Positions 25,050 to 34,410 of a stretch of 64,000 bases of DNA are shown here, one piece after another. This DNA is from JAIBJN01 sp963830885 (lineage in GTDB: Bacteria; Actinomycetota; Thermoleophilia; Gaiellales; Gaiellaceae). The first letter of the stretch is position 1. The number at the start of each line of letters is the position of its first letter. The notes below the pieces were generated by a model. It ran no database searches. It had not been told where the DNA came from and was given only the letters and a program-made list of their open reading frames with translations. The stretch lies in assembly GCA_963830885.1 (NCBI GenBank), contig CAWHOA010000015.1, positions 1 to 64,000 on the forward strand. The letters are read 5' to 3'. Both the position numbers and the translations under genes were made by a program.

Positions 25050-25554
25050 ATGCGGAAGGTCTTGGGCGTCGGCGCCGCCTTGCTGCTGCTTCTCGCGGTA
25101 GCCGGACTGGCGTCGGCAGGGGACAACAACAACTACTCGGTTCACTTGGACGGCGACGACGGAGGTACCTGCGAACGCCTCGCTGGCGACCGGTCAGGCG
25201 ATCTTCAAGCTGAGCCCGGACGGAACGTCGCTCGACTACAAGCTGATCGTCGCCAACCTGGACAATCCGGTCGCGGCGCACATCCACGTCGGTCCTCCGG
25301 GCGTGAACGGCCCCGTGGTCGCCTTCCTCTTCTCCGGTCCGCCCGGAACCGGGACCGCGAACGGCGTGATCGCGGAGGGCACGATCACCGCGGCGAATCT
25401 CATCGGGCCGCTTACCGGTCAGCCGTTCTCGGCGCTCGTCGAGGCTCTGAACTCCGGCAACGCGTACGTCAACGTGCACACGAACGACGGCGTGCCCCCT
25501 ACCAATACGGGCCCGGGCGATTTCCCGGGCGGGGAGATCCGCGGGAACTTCTAG
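25050..25554 (+). pseudogene. Secreted CHRD-domain protein with a +1 frameshift
   Basis: ATG 25050 encodes a signal peptide (MRKVLGVGAALLLLLAVAGL) and NNNYSVHLDGDD. An extra base at about 25160-25162 then shifts the frame. The other frame continues the domain exactly: EVPANASLATGQAIFKLSPD, then LDNPVAAHIHVGPPGVNGPV and a C-terminus ending FPGGEIRGNF at 25554. Together this is a complete CHRD domain of about 165 residues, a beta-rich domain of unknown function first seen in chordin. The rest is perfectly conserved, so a sequencing error or very recent mutation is likely. Confidence 0.8.
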
Positions 25555-25581
25555 GTTCCGGCTCAACGGCGAGAAGTGAAA

Positions 25582-25608
25582 GGGGGCGGGCAGCCTGGGC
25601 CCGCCCCC
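25582..25608 (+). terminator. Intrinsic terminator after the CHRD gene
   Basis: Perfect 10-bp stem (GGGGGCGGGC at 25582-25591 with 25599-25608) and 7-nt loop, 28 nt after the stop. Confidence 0.8.
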
Positions 25609-25712
25609 GTTCGTTCCCCTCGAGGGAGCCTCGACGGAGTGCCGCCCACCCCCGATGAGGTCGCTCGCCACGTAGGCGCGAACGCTTCTGAGCAGTCTGG
25701 CATCGTGAGCGC

Positions 25713-26204
25713 GTGATCCTGCGCGAGCCCGCAGAGGCCCTCGACCCGCGGGTGCGCCGGTACTGGCTCGTCCAGAACCTGATCGTCGTCGGCTTCGTCG
25801 CCGTGCTGGTCGGAGTCGGTGCGGCCATGGCCGCTGTGCTCGACGCGACGACGGTCGCCTGGCTCATCGGTCTCGTCGGCGGGCCCGTCGTGGTCGTGCT
25901 CGCGCCGCTGGCCGTGGTTGCTGCCGGGCTCGACTACCGCCGATTCCGCTACGAGGTGACCGACCTCGGGCTGTACGTGGCCTCGGGCTGGCTCTGGCGG
26001 AGCCACCAGGTCGTCCCGCACGCGCGCGTGCAGACGGTGGACACGACCGCCGGCCCGCTCCTGCGCGCGTTCGGCCTCGTGTCCGTGCACGTGCGGACGG
26101 CTTCGGCCCACGGTGGCACCTCGATTCCGGGCCTCACGCCCGACGTGGCCGACCGTCTCGTCGAGGAGCTGGCGCGACGCGCCGGCATCGAGGAGGGGAC
26201 GTGA
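25713..26204 (+). CDS. PH-domain membrane protein, YdbS family
   Basis: A 163-residue protein from GTG 25713. Two N-terminal membrane helices (LIVVGFVAVLVGVGAAMAAV and a GGPVVVVLAPLAVVAAGLD segment) are followed by a bacterial PH-like domain (RRFRYEVTDLGLYVASGWLW, VVPHARVQTVDTTAGPLLRA). This is the YdbS arrangement. It overlaps the next gene by four bases, and that gene is the usual partner YdbT. The pair is of unclear function; in Bacillus it is linked to resistance to membrane-active bacteriocins. Confidence 0.88.
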   Translation: MILREPAEALDPRVRRYWLVQNLIVVGFVAVLVGVGAAMAAVLDATTVAWLIGLVGGPVVVVLAPLAVVAAGLDYRRFRYEVTDLGLYVASGWLWRSHQVVPHARVQTVDTTAGPLLRAFGLVSVHVRTASAHGGTSIPGLTPDVADRLVEELARRAGIEEGT

Positions 26205-27631
26205 CGGAGGCCGTGCTCGAGGGGCGGCTGCATCCGCTCGCCGTGCTCGTGATCGCGAGGCGATTCGTCGGGGTGAGCATGATCCCGGCGCTCGCGCTCT
26301 TCCTCTCCGCGGGAACGCGGGTGATCGTCCCGGCGCTGACGGTCGCACTCCTCGTCGGCCTGCCGCTGGCGATCCTGTCCTGGTGGCGCTTCCGCTACCG
26401 CGTGGCCGGCGGGCGCCTCGAGCTGCGCTCGGGCGTCATCAGCCGGTCGGTGCGGACGATCCCACTGGAGCGCGTGCGCGGGATCGACGTCACCGAGCCC
26501 TTCCTGCATCGGCTGCTCGGGCTCGTGCGCGTCGAGGTCGAAGCTGCGGCCGGGGGCGGGGAGAGCGCCGAGCTCTCGCTCGCCGCAGTCTCGCGTGCCC
26601 AGGCCGACGCGCTCCGCGAGGCGCTGCTCAGCTCTCCGCGCGCGGTGGGAGAGGGCGTTGCCGAGCCGGTGCCGCTCTACCGGGCGACCCCCGGGCTCCT
26701 CGCGCTCGGCGGGGTCACGAGCCTGAGCTACCTGCTCGCGCCGGCCGCGATCGTGGGCGTCGTCTTCAACCTGGCCGACGACCTGCCGGGGCGGTTCGTC
26801 GAGCAGGCGGCGGAGGCGGCCGCCGACCGGTTCCCCACCGACGCCGTGGGCCTCGCGCTGATCGGTGTGGCCGCGGTGGCGCTGGTCCTCGCGGCAGCTG
26901 CGGCCGGGTCGCTGCTGGTGGACTGGGACTTCACGCTGCGGAACGAGGGCGAGCGGCTGGCGGCCTCGCGCGGCCTCTTCACGCGCCGCCTCGTCCACCT
27001 CGACCGGGCGCGCATCCGTGGTGCCGACGTCCGGGACACGCTGCTCCGGCGCCCCATCGGGCTGGCTGCGGTCACCGCGATCGCCGCGGGCGTCCGCGGG
27101 CGGAGTGGCGGGACGCTGCTCGCGCCCGTCATCCGCGCGGGGGACCTTCCGGCTCTTCTTCGCGCGGTGGATACCGCCGCGGCCGACCCATCGGCACCGC
27201 TCGCTGCGCATCCGCGCGCGGCGCGGTCACGCCGCTTCGTGCGGGCGCTCGCCTTCCCCCTCGCTGCACTTGTGCTGGCTGTCGCGCTGGGCGCCTGGTG
27301 GGGAGCCGCGCTTGCGCTCGCTGCGCTGGCGCCTGCGGCGTTGCTCGCCCTGGACCGCTACCGCCAGCTCGGCCACGCCTTCGACGGTCGGCGCCTCTCG
27401 CTGCGGGAGGGGTCGCTTCGCCGCCGCCGGTCGGAGCTCGACCCGGCCGCCGCCGTGTCCTTCGAGCTGAGGACCTCGCCCGGCCAGCGCCGGGCCGGCG
27501 TCGGCACGCTCACCGTGCATCTCGGCCAGGGCGCGGGCTCGCGGCGGGCGCTCGACCTCGGCGAGGAGCAGGCGGCGTCGCTCCTCCGGACCGTCAGGCC
27601 GGATTTGTTCGAGCCGCTGCTGCCGCGCTAG
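26201..27631 (+). CDS. PH-domain membrane protein, YdbT family
   Basis: A 476-residue protein with three repeated PH-like (bPH2) modules, each preceded by hydrophobic helices: RVAGGRLELRSGVISRSVRT with IPLERVRGIDVTEPFLHR; then ERLAASRGLFTRRLVHLDRA; then GRRLSLREGSLRRRRSELDP. Start GTG 26201 overlaps the YdbS stop (GTGA). Length and domain number match YdbT. It probably forms a membrane complex with YdbS. Confidence 0.88.
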   Translation: MTEAVLEGRLHPLAVLVIARRFVGVSMIPALALFLSAGTRVIVPALTVALLVGLPLAILSWWRFRYRVAGGRLELRSGVISRSVRTIPLERVRGIDVTEPFLHRLLGLVRVEVEAAAGGGESAELSLAAVSRAQADALREALLSSPRAVGEGVAEPVPLYRATPGLLALGGVTSLSYLLAPAAIVGVVFNLADDLPGRFVEQAAEAAADRFPTDAVGLALIGVAAVALVLAAAAAGSLLVDWDFTLRNEGERLAASRGLFTRRLVHLDRARIRGADVRDTLLRRPIGLAAVTAIAAGVRGRSGGTLLAPVIRAGDLPALLRAVDTAAADPSAPLAAHPRAARSRRFVRALAFPLAALVLAVALGAWWGAALALAALAPAALLALDRYRQLGHAFDGRRLSLREGSLRRRRSELDPAAAVSFELRTSPGQRRAGVGTLTVHLGQGAGSRRALDLGEEQAASLLRTVRPDLFEPLLPR

Positions 27632-27701
27632 GAGGATTTGACGAACGCAGTCTGTGCCGCCGGGCTGCGGCGACGAGCGACGTTCCGCCAACCCTCCTAG
27701 G

Positions 27702-29663
27702 TCACCGCAGCCGCCGCTGCGCGTCGCGGACGCAGTCCGGGAGCAGGACGTGGAACGATGCTCCTCCGCCCGCGGTGTCCGTCACCCAGCATCGCCCACC
27801 GTGCACGGCAGCGAACCGGTCGACGAGCGCGAGGCCGATGCCGGCGCCCGGGGTGAGAGCGAGGATGTTCGGGCCGCGGTTGAACGTCTCGAAGACGGCC
27901 TCCTTGAACTCGTCGGGAATCCCGGGACCGTGATCCTCGACGATGAGCAGGAGATCGCGGTCGGCCGTCTCGAGCCGGACGTCGATGCGCGTTCCCGCCG
28001 GCGTGTGCTTGGCTGCGTTGAGCACGAGGTTCTCGACGATGCGCTCGATCTTCGCCTGGTCCACCTCGGCGACGACGGAAGCCGCGCTGACGTGGAGCTC
28101 CCGTCCGTCGACTGCGCACTCGGCGACCACGCGCTCGACGAGCTCGCCGACCGAGACCCGCTCCCGCGCGAGCACGACGAGACCTCGACGGAGCCGTTCG
28201 ACATCCAGCAGGTCGGCGAGGAGGCGATCGAGCCGGCGGGCCGCGTCGGCCAGCGCGATGACGGTCTCGTCGATCGTCTCAGCCGAGAGGGTGTCGCGGT
28301 GCTTCTCGAGCGTCAGAGCGAAGCCGAGGACGGACGTAAGCGGCGTGCGTAGCTCGTGCGACACCGCAGAGAGGATGTCCTCGCGCAGCTTCTCGACCTG
28401 GCGCTGCTCGGTGACGTCCTGCCCGGTGCCGAACATCGCGACCGGCTCGCTTCCGTCCATGACCACGCGTCCCCGACCCATGAGGATTCGCTCCCGGCCG
28501 TCAGGCCGGATGAGGCGATGCTCGAAGGCGAACGGCTTGCCGTCCTGGAGCGCTGCGGCCACCCGCTCCGCGGCGAACCCGCGATCGTCCGGGTGGATCA
28601 GCTCCACGTACGTCTCGAACGTGAGCGGCTCGGCCCCGCGCTCCAGGCCGAAGACCCGGTAGAGCTCGTCCGACCACGCGATGGAGTTGTGGCGGATGTC
28701 CCATTCCCAGCTGCCGATGTGGGCGAGCGACTGCGCCTCGGCGAGGCTTCGCGTGGCCGCCTCCCGTTCGGCGAGGGTGGCGCCGACGACGAGCAGGCTG
28801 ACGACGATGACCGCGAACGCTGCCTGGGCGAGCTGCACCCGCTCGGTCGCGGTCTCCCCGCCGAATGGCATGGAGCCGTCGACTGCTCCCCACGTGCCGA
28901 TCGCCCCGACGAGGAACGCCGACGCGGCCGCACCGACCTGCTTGAAACGCAGCGCCGCCCAGAGGAGGAAGGGGAAGATCAGGTACGGGTAGCGCCAGAC
29001 GCCCCCGAGGAAGACGAACGCGCTGGTCACGATGAGGCCTGCGACGACCGCGGCGCCCTCGAGGAGCTGCGCCCGCGTCGGGGGCGTGCCTCTCGCCCGG
29101 TCGGACAGGACCAGCAGGATCGGCGCGAGGACGAGGATCCCCATCGCGTCGCCCAACCACCACAGGAGCCAGGCGGATGCATACGAGTCCTCTCTCGCGT
29201 CCGCGAGCGTGAGGACGGTCACGCCGTTCGTCGCGCTGATTGCCGTGCTCACGAGGGCCCCGCCGACCACCAGCGCGAGGACCGAACGGACGCGGTCGAG
29301 TGCGGGCGTGAAGCCGATCCTGCTGACGAGGAGCGCCCCGACGACGGCGGCGGCCGTGTTGCCGACGGAGATGCCCGCGGCGACGGCGAGCGTCGCGCCG
29401 CTGGTCGCGTTCGCCGCGAACGCCCCGACCGTCACGGCCGGCCAGAAGCGGACGCCCAGGATGAGCAGGGCGGCGAGGGCGATGCCCGAAGGCGGCCACA
29501 CCGGCGTGATGACGCCGTGGGCCACGTCCAGGCTCACCCCGAGCTTCGCGGCGCCGAAGTAGGCGCCCGCGATCAGCACGAACCAGGCGGCCGCACGAAC
29601 GCGCCGGCCGGACAGCCACATCGCCCGGTGGTGGAGTCGGCGGTGCATCGACTTCGCGGCCAT
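27702..29663 (-). CDS. MASE1-PAS sensor histidine kinase
   Basis: A 653-residue kinase. Residues 1-310 are a MASE1 integral-membrane sensor with about eight helices (GVITPVWPPSGIALAALLIL is its hallmark). A PAS_3 domain follows (IGSWEWDIRHNSIAWSDELY, VELIHPDDR, GTGQDVTEQRQ), then HisKA with the phospho-acceptor in AVSHELRTPLTS. The HATPase has an N box (LVLNAAKHTP), G1 (EDHGPGIPDEF) and G2 (GAGIGLALV). No response regulator is adjacent, so it is an orphan kinase here. A TTGACT lies about 30 nt upstream of the start. Confidence 0.93.
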   Translation of the reverse strand: MAAKSMHRRLHHRAMWLSGRRVRAAAWFVLIAGAYFGAAKLGVSLDVAHGVITPVWPPSGIALAALLILGVRFWPAVTVGAFAANATSGATLAVAAGISVGNTAAAVVGALLVSRIGFTPALDRVRSVLALVVGGALVSTAISATNGVTVLTLADAREDSYASAWLLWWLGDAMGILVLAPILLVLSDRARGTPPTRAQLLEGAAVVAGLIVTSAFVFLGGVWRYPYLIFPFLLWAALRFKQVGAAASAFLVGAIGTWGAVDGSMPFGGETATERVQLAQAAFAVIVVSLLVVGATLAEREAATRSLAEAQSLAHIGSWEWDIRHNSIAWSDELYRVFGLERGAEPLTFETYVELIHPDDRGFAAERVAAALQDGKPFAFEHRLIRPDGRERILMGRGRVVMDGSEPVAMFGTGQDVTEQRQVEKLREDILSAVSHELRTPLTSVLGFALTLEKHRDTLSAETIDETVIALADAARRLDRLLADLLDVERLRRGLVVLARERVSVGELVERVVAECAVDGRELHVSAASVVAEVDQAKIERIVENLVLNAAKHTPAGTRIDVRLETADRDLLLIVEDHGPGIPDEFKEAVFETFNRGPNILALTPGAGIGLALVDRFAAVHGGRCWVTDTAGGGASFHVLLPDCVRDAQRRLR

Positions 29664-29711
29664 TCGCCGCGCTCAGATTGTCACAGACGTTGGAGTCAAC
29701 TGCGAGGCGGC

Positions 29712-31085
29712 CTAGGAGACGCCGGCCGGCTTCGGCAGCGGCTCGATCGCCTGCAGCGCCCGCGCGATCTCGTCCTCCGGGAGCTCGTAGTCTTCGAGCT
29801 GTCCGTGGAGATAGGCGTCGTACGCGCCGAGGTCGAAGTGGCCGTGGCCGGAGAGGTTGAACAGGATCGTGCGCTCGCGGCCCTCTGCGTCCGCGGCCGC
29901 CGCCGCCTGCACGACGCCGTGGATCGCGTGCGCCGCCTCCGGAGCAGGGATGATCCCCTCGGTGCGGGCGAACCTCACCGCCGAGGCGAAGACGTCCGTC
30001 TGGCCGTAGGCCTCGGCGCGCACCAAGCCGTCGAGGACGAGCTGCGAGATCAGCGGCGCCACGCCGTGGTAGCGGAGGCCGCCCGCGTGGATCCCCGGCG
30101 GGACGAAGTCGTGGCCGAGCGTGTGCATGGGGACGAGCGGGGTCAGCTGGCTCGTGTCCCCGAAGTCGTAGGCGAAGGGCCCGCGCGTCAGGGTCGGGCA
30201 GGCGGCCGGCTCGCAGGCGAGGACGTCGATCTCCCGCCCGGCGATCTTCTCGCGCAGGAAGGGGAACGCAAGCCCGGCGAAGTTGGAGCCCCCGCCGATA
30301 CACCCGGTCACGAGGTCGGGGAAGACGCCCGACAGCTCCATCTGCGCCAGCGCCTCCTGCCCGATCACCGTCTGGTGCATGAGCACGTGGTTGAGCACGC
30401 TGCCGAGCGAATAGGCGGTGTCCTCGCGCTGCGCGGCGTCCTCGACCGCCTCCGAGATGGCGATGCCGAGGCTGCCCGGCGACGCCGGGTCGGCGGCGAG
30501 GATCGCGCGCCCCGAGTTGGTGTCCTCGGATGGGCTGGCGACGACGCTCGCGCCCCAGGCCTCCATCATCGAGCGGCGGTACGGCTTCTGCTCGTACGAC
30601 ACCTTGACCATGTAGACCTTGCACTCGAGCCCGAAGAGCTGCGAGGCGAGTGCGACCGCGCTCCCCCACTGGCCGGCTCCCGTCTCCGTGGCGATGCGCG
30701 TGCGGCCCGACCCCTTGACGTAGTAGGCCTGCGCGGTCGCGGTGTTGGGCTTGTGGCTCCCGGCCGGGCTCGTGCCCTCGTACTTGTAGAAGATGCGACT
30801 CCGGGTGCCGAGGGCCTGCTCGAGCCGGAGCGCGCGGTAGAGCGGCGTCGGCCGCCAGAGGCGGTAGACGTCGCGGACGGCGTCCGGGATCGCGATCTCC
30901 GCGTCCGTCGAGACCTCCTGGAGGATCAGGTCCATGGGGAAGAGCGGCGAGAGGTCGTCGGGGCCGACGGGCTCCCCGGTGCCGGGATGCAGCACCGGCT
31001 GCGGCCGGTTCGGCATGTCGGCCGCGATGTTGTACCAGCGCTCCGGGATTGCGCTCTCGGGCAGGGTGATCTTCGTCTCGGTCAT
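29712..31085 (-). CDS. trpB2: TrpB2-type tryptophan synthase beta chain-like protein
   Basis: A 457-residue PLP enzyme from ATG 31085. The PLP lysine lies in SPAGSHKPNTA (Lys112), the Gly-rich phosphate loop is CIGGGSNFAG, and the C-terminus has LFNLSGHGHFDLGAYDAYL. The long N-terminal segment starting ERWYNIAADMPNRPQPVLHP is diagnostic of the TrpB2 group, which condenses indole with serine and usually acts without TrpA. No other trp gene is nearby. It stands alone, between a histidine kinase and a MarR gene on the same strand. Confidence 0.93.
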   Translation of the reverse strand: MTETKITLPESAIPERWYNIAADMPNRPQPVLHPGTGEPVGPDDLSPLFPMDLILQEVSTDAEIAIPDAVRDVYRLWRPTPLYRALRLEQALGTRSRIFYKYEGTSPAGSHKPNTATAQAYYVKGSGRTRIATETGAGQWGSAVALASQLFGLECKVYMVKVSYEQKPYRRSMMEAWGASVVASPSEDTNSGRAILAADPASPGSLGIAISEAVEDAAQREDTAYSLGSVLNHVLMHQTVIGQEALAQMELSGVFPDLVTGCIGGGSNFAGLAFPFLREKIAGREIDVLACEPAACPTLTRGPFAYDFGDTSQLTPLVPMHTLGHDFVPPGIHAGGLRYHGVAPLISQLVLDGLVRAEAYGQTDVFASAVRFARTEGIIPAPEAAHAIHGVVQAAAAADAEGRERTILFNLSGHGHFDLGAYDAYLHGQLEDYELPEDEIARALQAIEPLPKPAGVS

Positions 31086-31119
31086 GCCGGCGAGGATAAC
31101 GCCGCCGGGGCGCGTCCGC

Positions 31120-31605
31120 CTAGCCCTCGCTGGCGCACTCCACGTCCTCGTTCCCGGCGGCCGGGAGCCGGGACAGGAGCGACGAGAGCGTGGCCAGTTC
31201 CTCGTCCGAGTAGCGCCCGACGAAGAGCGACTCGATGCCTGCGACATGGGTGCGGCCGGCCTCGCGGAGCTTCTCGGCGCCCGCCTCGGTCAGGCGCGCG
31301 TAGACGACCCGGCGGTCGGTATCGCAGAGCTCCCGCGCCACGAGTCCCGAGCGCTCGAGCCCCTCGAGCAGGCGCGTGATGCCGGAGGCGGTCAGGAGGA
31401 TCGACTCCGCCAGGTCGACGCGGCGCATCCTCTTCCCGGGCGCGCGCGCGAGGTGGAGCAGGACCTCGTAGTCGTTGAGGGTGAGCCCGTGCTCGGCGAC
31501 GAGGTCGGCGGAGAGCTCGCGGGTCAGCGCGGCGTGCGCGCGCAGGAAGCGGATCCACGCGTCCAGCCGTGACGTGTCGGGGAGCGCCTGCATTCGAACG
31601 GCCAT
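31120..31605 (-). CDS. MarR-family transcriptional regulator
   Basis: About 161 residues from ATG 31605. The winged helix is clear: LTLNDYEVLLHLARAPGKRM, the recognition region ILLTASGITRLLEGLERSGL, then VARELCDTDRRVVYARLTEA (the DxRxxxxxLT wing). MarR proteins repress by binding palindromes and release DNA on ligand binding or oxidation. It is divergent from an ABC exporter with 58 bp between starts, the classic arrangement for direct control. A 6-bp-arm palindrome lies in that gap. Confidence 0.9.
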   Translation of the reverse strand: MAVRMQALPDTSRLDAWIRFLRAHAALTRELSADLVAEHGLTLNDYEVLLHLARAPGKRMRRVDLAESILLTASGITRLLEGLERSGLVARELCDTDRRVVYARLTEAGAEKLREAGRTHVAGIESLFVGRYSDEELATLSSLLSRLPAAGNEDVECASEG

Positions 31606-31629
31606 GGACAAACTGTAGTGGTCTCGTCT

Positions 31630-31646
31630 GCGAGCGCGGAGCTCGC
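31630..31646. promoter_or_regulatory. Palindrome in the marR/ABC gap (candidate operator)
   Basis: GCGAGC-GCGGA-GCTCGC, perfect 6-bp arms, midway between the divergent starts and just upstream of the TAGCCT -10 box (31652-31657) of the ABC gene. Binding there would block both promoters. Assignment to MarR is inference. Confidence 0.45.
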
Positions 31647-31651
31647 GCGAC

Positions 31652-31657
31652 TAGCCT
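31652..31657 (+). promoter_or_regulatory. -10 box of a probably leaderless ABC transcript
   Basis: TAGCCT ends 6 nt before ATG 31664, and no ribosome site is present. The spacing puts the transcription start at or next to the A of ATG. Confidence 0.5.
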
Positions 31658-31663
31658 GGCAAC

Positions 31664-32674
31664 ATGCGCGACGAACACGGTATCCAGGCGGAAGGCCTGG
31701 TCCGCGAGTTCAAGGGCGACATCCGGGCGGTGGACGGAATCGACCTGGCGGTGGCGCCCGGAGAGATCTTCGGCTTCCTCGGCCCGAACGGCGCCGGGAA
31801 GTCGACCACCGTGCACATGCTCACGACGCTGCTGCCGCCGACGGCGGGAACGGCCCGGGTCGCCGGCTTCGACGTCGTGCGCGAGGGCGCGCAGGTTCGG
31901 GCCGCGATCGGCGCCGCGCTCCAGGAGGCCGCCCTCGACCCGCTGCTCACCGGGAGAGAGCACCTGCGCCTGCAGACGGCGCTCCACGGGATGCCGAAGG
32001 CCGAGCGGCGACGTCGGAGCCTGGAGCTGCTCGAGCGCGTCGGCCTCACCGAGGCCGCCGACCGCAAGGTGCGGACCTACTCGGGCGGCATGAAGCGCCG
32101 GCTCGACCTGGCCCTTGCGCTCGTCCACGAGCCGAGCATCCTCTTCCTGGACGAGCCCACGACCGGGCTCGACCCGCAGAGCCGCAACGCGCTCTGGGCC
32201 GAGGTCGCGCGGCTCGCGCGCGACGACGGCGTCACGGTCTTCCTGACGACGCAATACCTCGAGGAGGCGGACGTCCTCGCCGACCGCGTGGGGATCATCG
32301 ACCACGGGCGGATCGTGGCGGAGGGCACGCCCGCGTCGCTCAAGGCGGAGATCGGCCGGCCGAGCGTCGAGGCGATCCCCGCCGACCCGGCGGAGCTGGC
32401 GGCGGTCGGGCGCACGCTGGAGCGCTTCGGCGCGCCCGTGCCCGGCTCGCCCAAGGCCGCCTCGGTACGGCTCGACGGCGGGGAGGAGGCGCTCGCCGAC
32501 GTCGTGCGCGCGCTCGACGCCGAAGGGCTCCACCTCCAGCACCTGCAGCTGCACGCGCCGACGCTCGACGACGTCTTCCTCGCCAAGACCGGCCGCTCGC
32601 TCGAGGGGGCAGGGGACGAGGAGGCGGGCGAGGAGCCGGAGGCGGCGCCGGCCCCGGCCCCGGCCTCGGGATGA
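31664..32674 (+). CDS. ABC-2 exporter ATP-binding protein (DrrA-like)
   Basis: A 336-residue ATPase with Walker A GPNGAGKST (residues 40-48), signature TYSGGMKRRLDLALAL, Walker B SILFLDEPTTGLDP and an H-loop region FLTTQYLEEADVLADR. The C-terminal extension carries the LDDVFLAKTGRSLEG element seen in DrrA/daunorubicin-type exporters. It ends in an acidic and Ala-Pro-rich tail. Coupled to two permease genes by 4-bp overlaps. Likely exports a hydrophobic compound or lipid, under control of the divergent MarR protein. Confidence 0.95.
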   Translation: MRDEHGIQAEGLVREFKGDIRAVDGIDLAVAPGEIFGFLGPNGAGKSTTVHMLTTLLPPTAGTARVAGFDVVREGAQVRAAIGAALQEAALDPLLTGREHLRLQTALHGMPKAERRRRSLELLERVGLTEAADRKVRTYSGGMKRRLDLALALVHEPSILFLDEPTTGLDPQSRNALWAEVARLARDDGVTVFLTTQYLEEADVLADRVGIIDHGRIVAEGTPASLKAEIGRPSVEAIPADPAELAAVGRTLERFGAPVPGSPKAASVRLDGGEEALADVVRALDAEGLHLQHLQLHAPTLDDVFLAKTGRSLEGAGDEEAGEEPEAAPAPAPASG

Positions 32675-33453
32675 GCCGCAGCCTGCTTCTCCTCCAGGTC
32701 GCGCACCTCGCGCGCCGCTCGGTCGTGCGGACGCTCCGCCAGCCGCTGAACGTCGTCCCGTCGTTCGTCTTCCCGCTGATCCTGCTCGCGGTCAACGTGG
32801 GCGGGCTCCAGTCGGCCGCGCGGATTCCCGGGTTCCCGGCCGACTCCTACCTCGACTTCGCGCTCGCGTTCACGTTCATGCAGGGCGCGCTCTTCGCCAC
32901 CACGAACGCCGGGACCGATCTCGCGCGCGACATCCAGACGGGCTTCCTCGACCGGCTCGCGCTGACGCCGATGCGACGTGCCGCCTTGCTGCTGGGCCAG
33001 CTCGCCGGCGTCGTGGCGCTCGCGCTGCTGCAGGCGACGCTCTACCTGACGATCGGCCTGATCGCGGGCGTGCGGCCGGAGAGCGGGATCGTCGGCATCT
33101 TCCTGATCGTCTTCCTGGGAGTGCTGATTGCGCTCGGCTTCGGAGCGATCGGAGCATTCCTGGCGCTGCGCACCGGCTCCGGCGAGGCGATCCAGGCCCT
33201 CTTCCCGCTCTTCTTCGTCTTCCTCTTCCTCTCCTCGATGAACCTGCCGCGGAACCTGATCGAGATCCAGTGGTTCCGGACGGTGGCGACGATCAACCCG
33301 GTCTCGTACCTGATCGAGGGGCTCCGGAGCCTCATCATCACCGGCTGGGACGCGCAGGCGCTCCTGCTCGGGTTCGGGCTGGCGACCGGGATCGCGGTGG
33401 TCGCGCTCGCAGCGGCGAGCGTGGCGCTGAGGGGGAGGCTGGCGCGGTCGTGA
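32671..33453 (+). CDS. ABC-2 type permease (DrrB-like), first subunit
   Basis: A 260-residue protein with six membrane segments. ABC-2 features: the N-terminal RTLRQPLNVVPSFVFPLILL coupling helix and helix 1, TDLARDIQTGFLDRLALTPM (the amphipathic loop contacting the ATPase), and the C-terminal FRTVATINPVSYLIEGLRSL. Start ATG 32671 overlaps the ATPase stop and its own stop overlaps the next start (GTGA), so the three genes are translated together. It probably forms a heterodimer with the next product. Confidence 0.92.
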   Translation: MSRSLLLLQVAHLARRSVVRTLRQPLNVVPSFVFPLILLAVNVGGLQSAARIPGFPADSYLDFALAFTFMQGALFATTNAGTDLARDIQTGFLDRLALTPMRRAALLLGQLAGVVALALLQATLYLTIGLIAGVRPESGIVGIFLIVFLGVLIALGFGAIGAFLALRTGSGEAIQALFPLFFVFLFLSSMNLPRNLIEIQWFRTVATINPVSYLIEGLRSLIITGWDAQALLLGFGLATGIAVVALAAASVALRGRLARS

Positions 33454-34220
33454 GTGCCTTCGTCTCCGTTGCGCGCGCGGTGGCCTGGCGCGGGATCCAC
33501 AACGCGTTCACGAATCCGTCGATCCTCGTGCCCTCGCTGCTCTTCCCGCTCTTCTTCTTCACGGCGTTCGCGGGCGGGCTCTCGCGGGTCTCCGACGTGC
33601 CGGGCTTCGACTACCCGGCCGGCTACACCGCGTTCCAGTTCGTGTTCGTCTTCCTGCAGTCGGCGGCCTTCGGCGGCATCTTCAACGGCTTTGCGATCGC
33701 CCGCGACTTCGAGAGCGGATTCGCACGGCGGCTCCTCCTGGCGGCACCCCGGCGGACGGGGATCATCGCCGGCTACGCCCTGGTCGCGCTGGTGCGCTGG
33801 GCGGCGACGGCCTCGATCGTCTTCGTCATCGCGCTGATCTCGGGGATGAAGGTGCTCGGCAATCCCGACGAGCTGCTCGCGCTCGTTCTGCTCGGGCTCC
33901 TGCTCAACGTGGCGGCCGTGCTCTGGGCCTGCGGGATCGCCATGCGCTTCCGTACCCTCCAGGCCGGCCCGCTCATGCAGGTGCCCGTGTTCCTGACGCT
34001 CTTCCTCGCGCCCGTCTACGTCCCGCTGGAGCTGCTCACCGGCTGGATCCACACGGTCGCCTCGGTCAACCCGGCCACATTCCTGCTCGAGGCCGGCCGC
34101 GGCCTCTTCGCCGGCGAGCCCACCGAGGTCGGCGCGGCGTTCGCCATCGCCCTCGGCGCCGTCGCGCTCCTCACGCTCTGGGCCCTCCGCGGCCTGAAGA
34201 GCGCCGAATCGGCCGGCTAG
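33450..34220 (+). CDS. ABC-2 type permease, second subunit
   Basis: A 256-residue paralogue of the preceding permease, with the same six-helix layout: NAFTNPSILVPSLLFPLFFF, then RDFESGFARRLLLAAPRRTG and IHTVASVNPATFLLEAGRGL. The two permeases differ enough to suggest a fixed heterodimeric channel. Last gene of the unit. Confidence 0.92.
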   Translation: MSAFVSVARAVAWRGIHNAFTNPSILVPSLLFPLFFFTAFAGGLSRVSDVPGFDYPAGYTAFQFVFVFLQSAAFGGIFNGFAIARDFESGFARRLLLAAPRRTGIIAGYALVALVRWAATASIVFVIALISGMKVLGNPDELLALVLLGLLLNVAAVLWACGIAMRFRTLQAGPLMQVPVFLTLFLAPVYVPLELLTGWIHTVASVNPATFLLEAGRGLFAGEPTEVGAAFAIALGAVALLTLWALRGLKSAESAG

Positions 34221-34255
34221 CCCACCCGGCGGACGCGTCCCCCGTGGACACGGCC

Positions 34256-34398
34256 GGGGTCTGACCCCTTCCCCAGACCGCTGCGGACAGTCATTCGGTC
34301 TGGTCGTCCCATTCCGTCTGCGCTCGGGGCCATCACTGTTGTCCACAGGTGCAGTGCGGCTTCATCGGCTCCGCGGGTCGTGTCCGGGGTCAGACCCG
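34256..34398. repeat. Two intergenic palindromes of the GGGGTC-W-GACCCC family
   Basis: GGGGTCTGACCCC at about 34257-34269 and GGGGTCAGACCCG at about 34386-34398, flanked by related GTGTCC/GTGGAC words, fill the gap between the exporter operon and the convergent VOC gene. Related palindromes occur near 14310, 14957, 47691 and 47791. Confidence 0.55.
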
Positions 34399-34410
34399 GG
34401 ACGTGGACGG

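Noticed and set aside
28356..31379. 1007-codon plus-strand open frame (and similar giant frames at 37797-40889, 59703-61616)
   Set aside because: Antisense to well-supported genes. Arg/Asp/Glu-rich text with no domains, as expected from GC-skewed codon positions.
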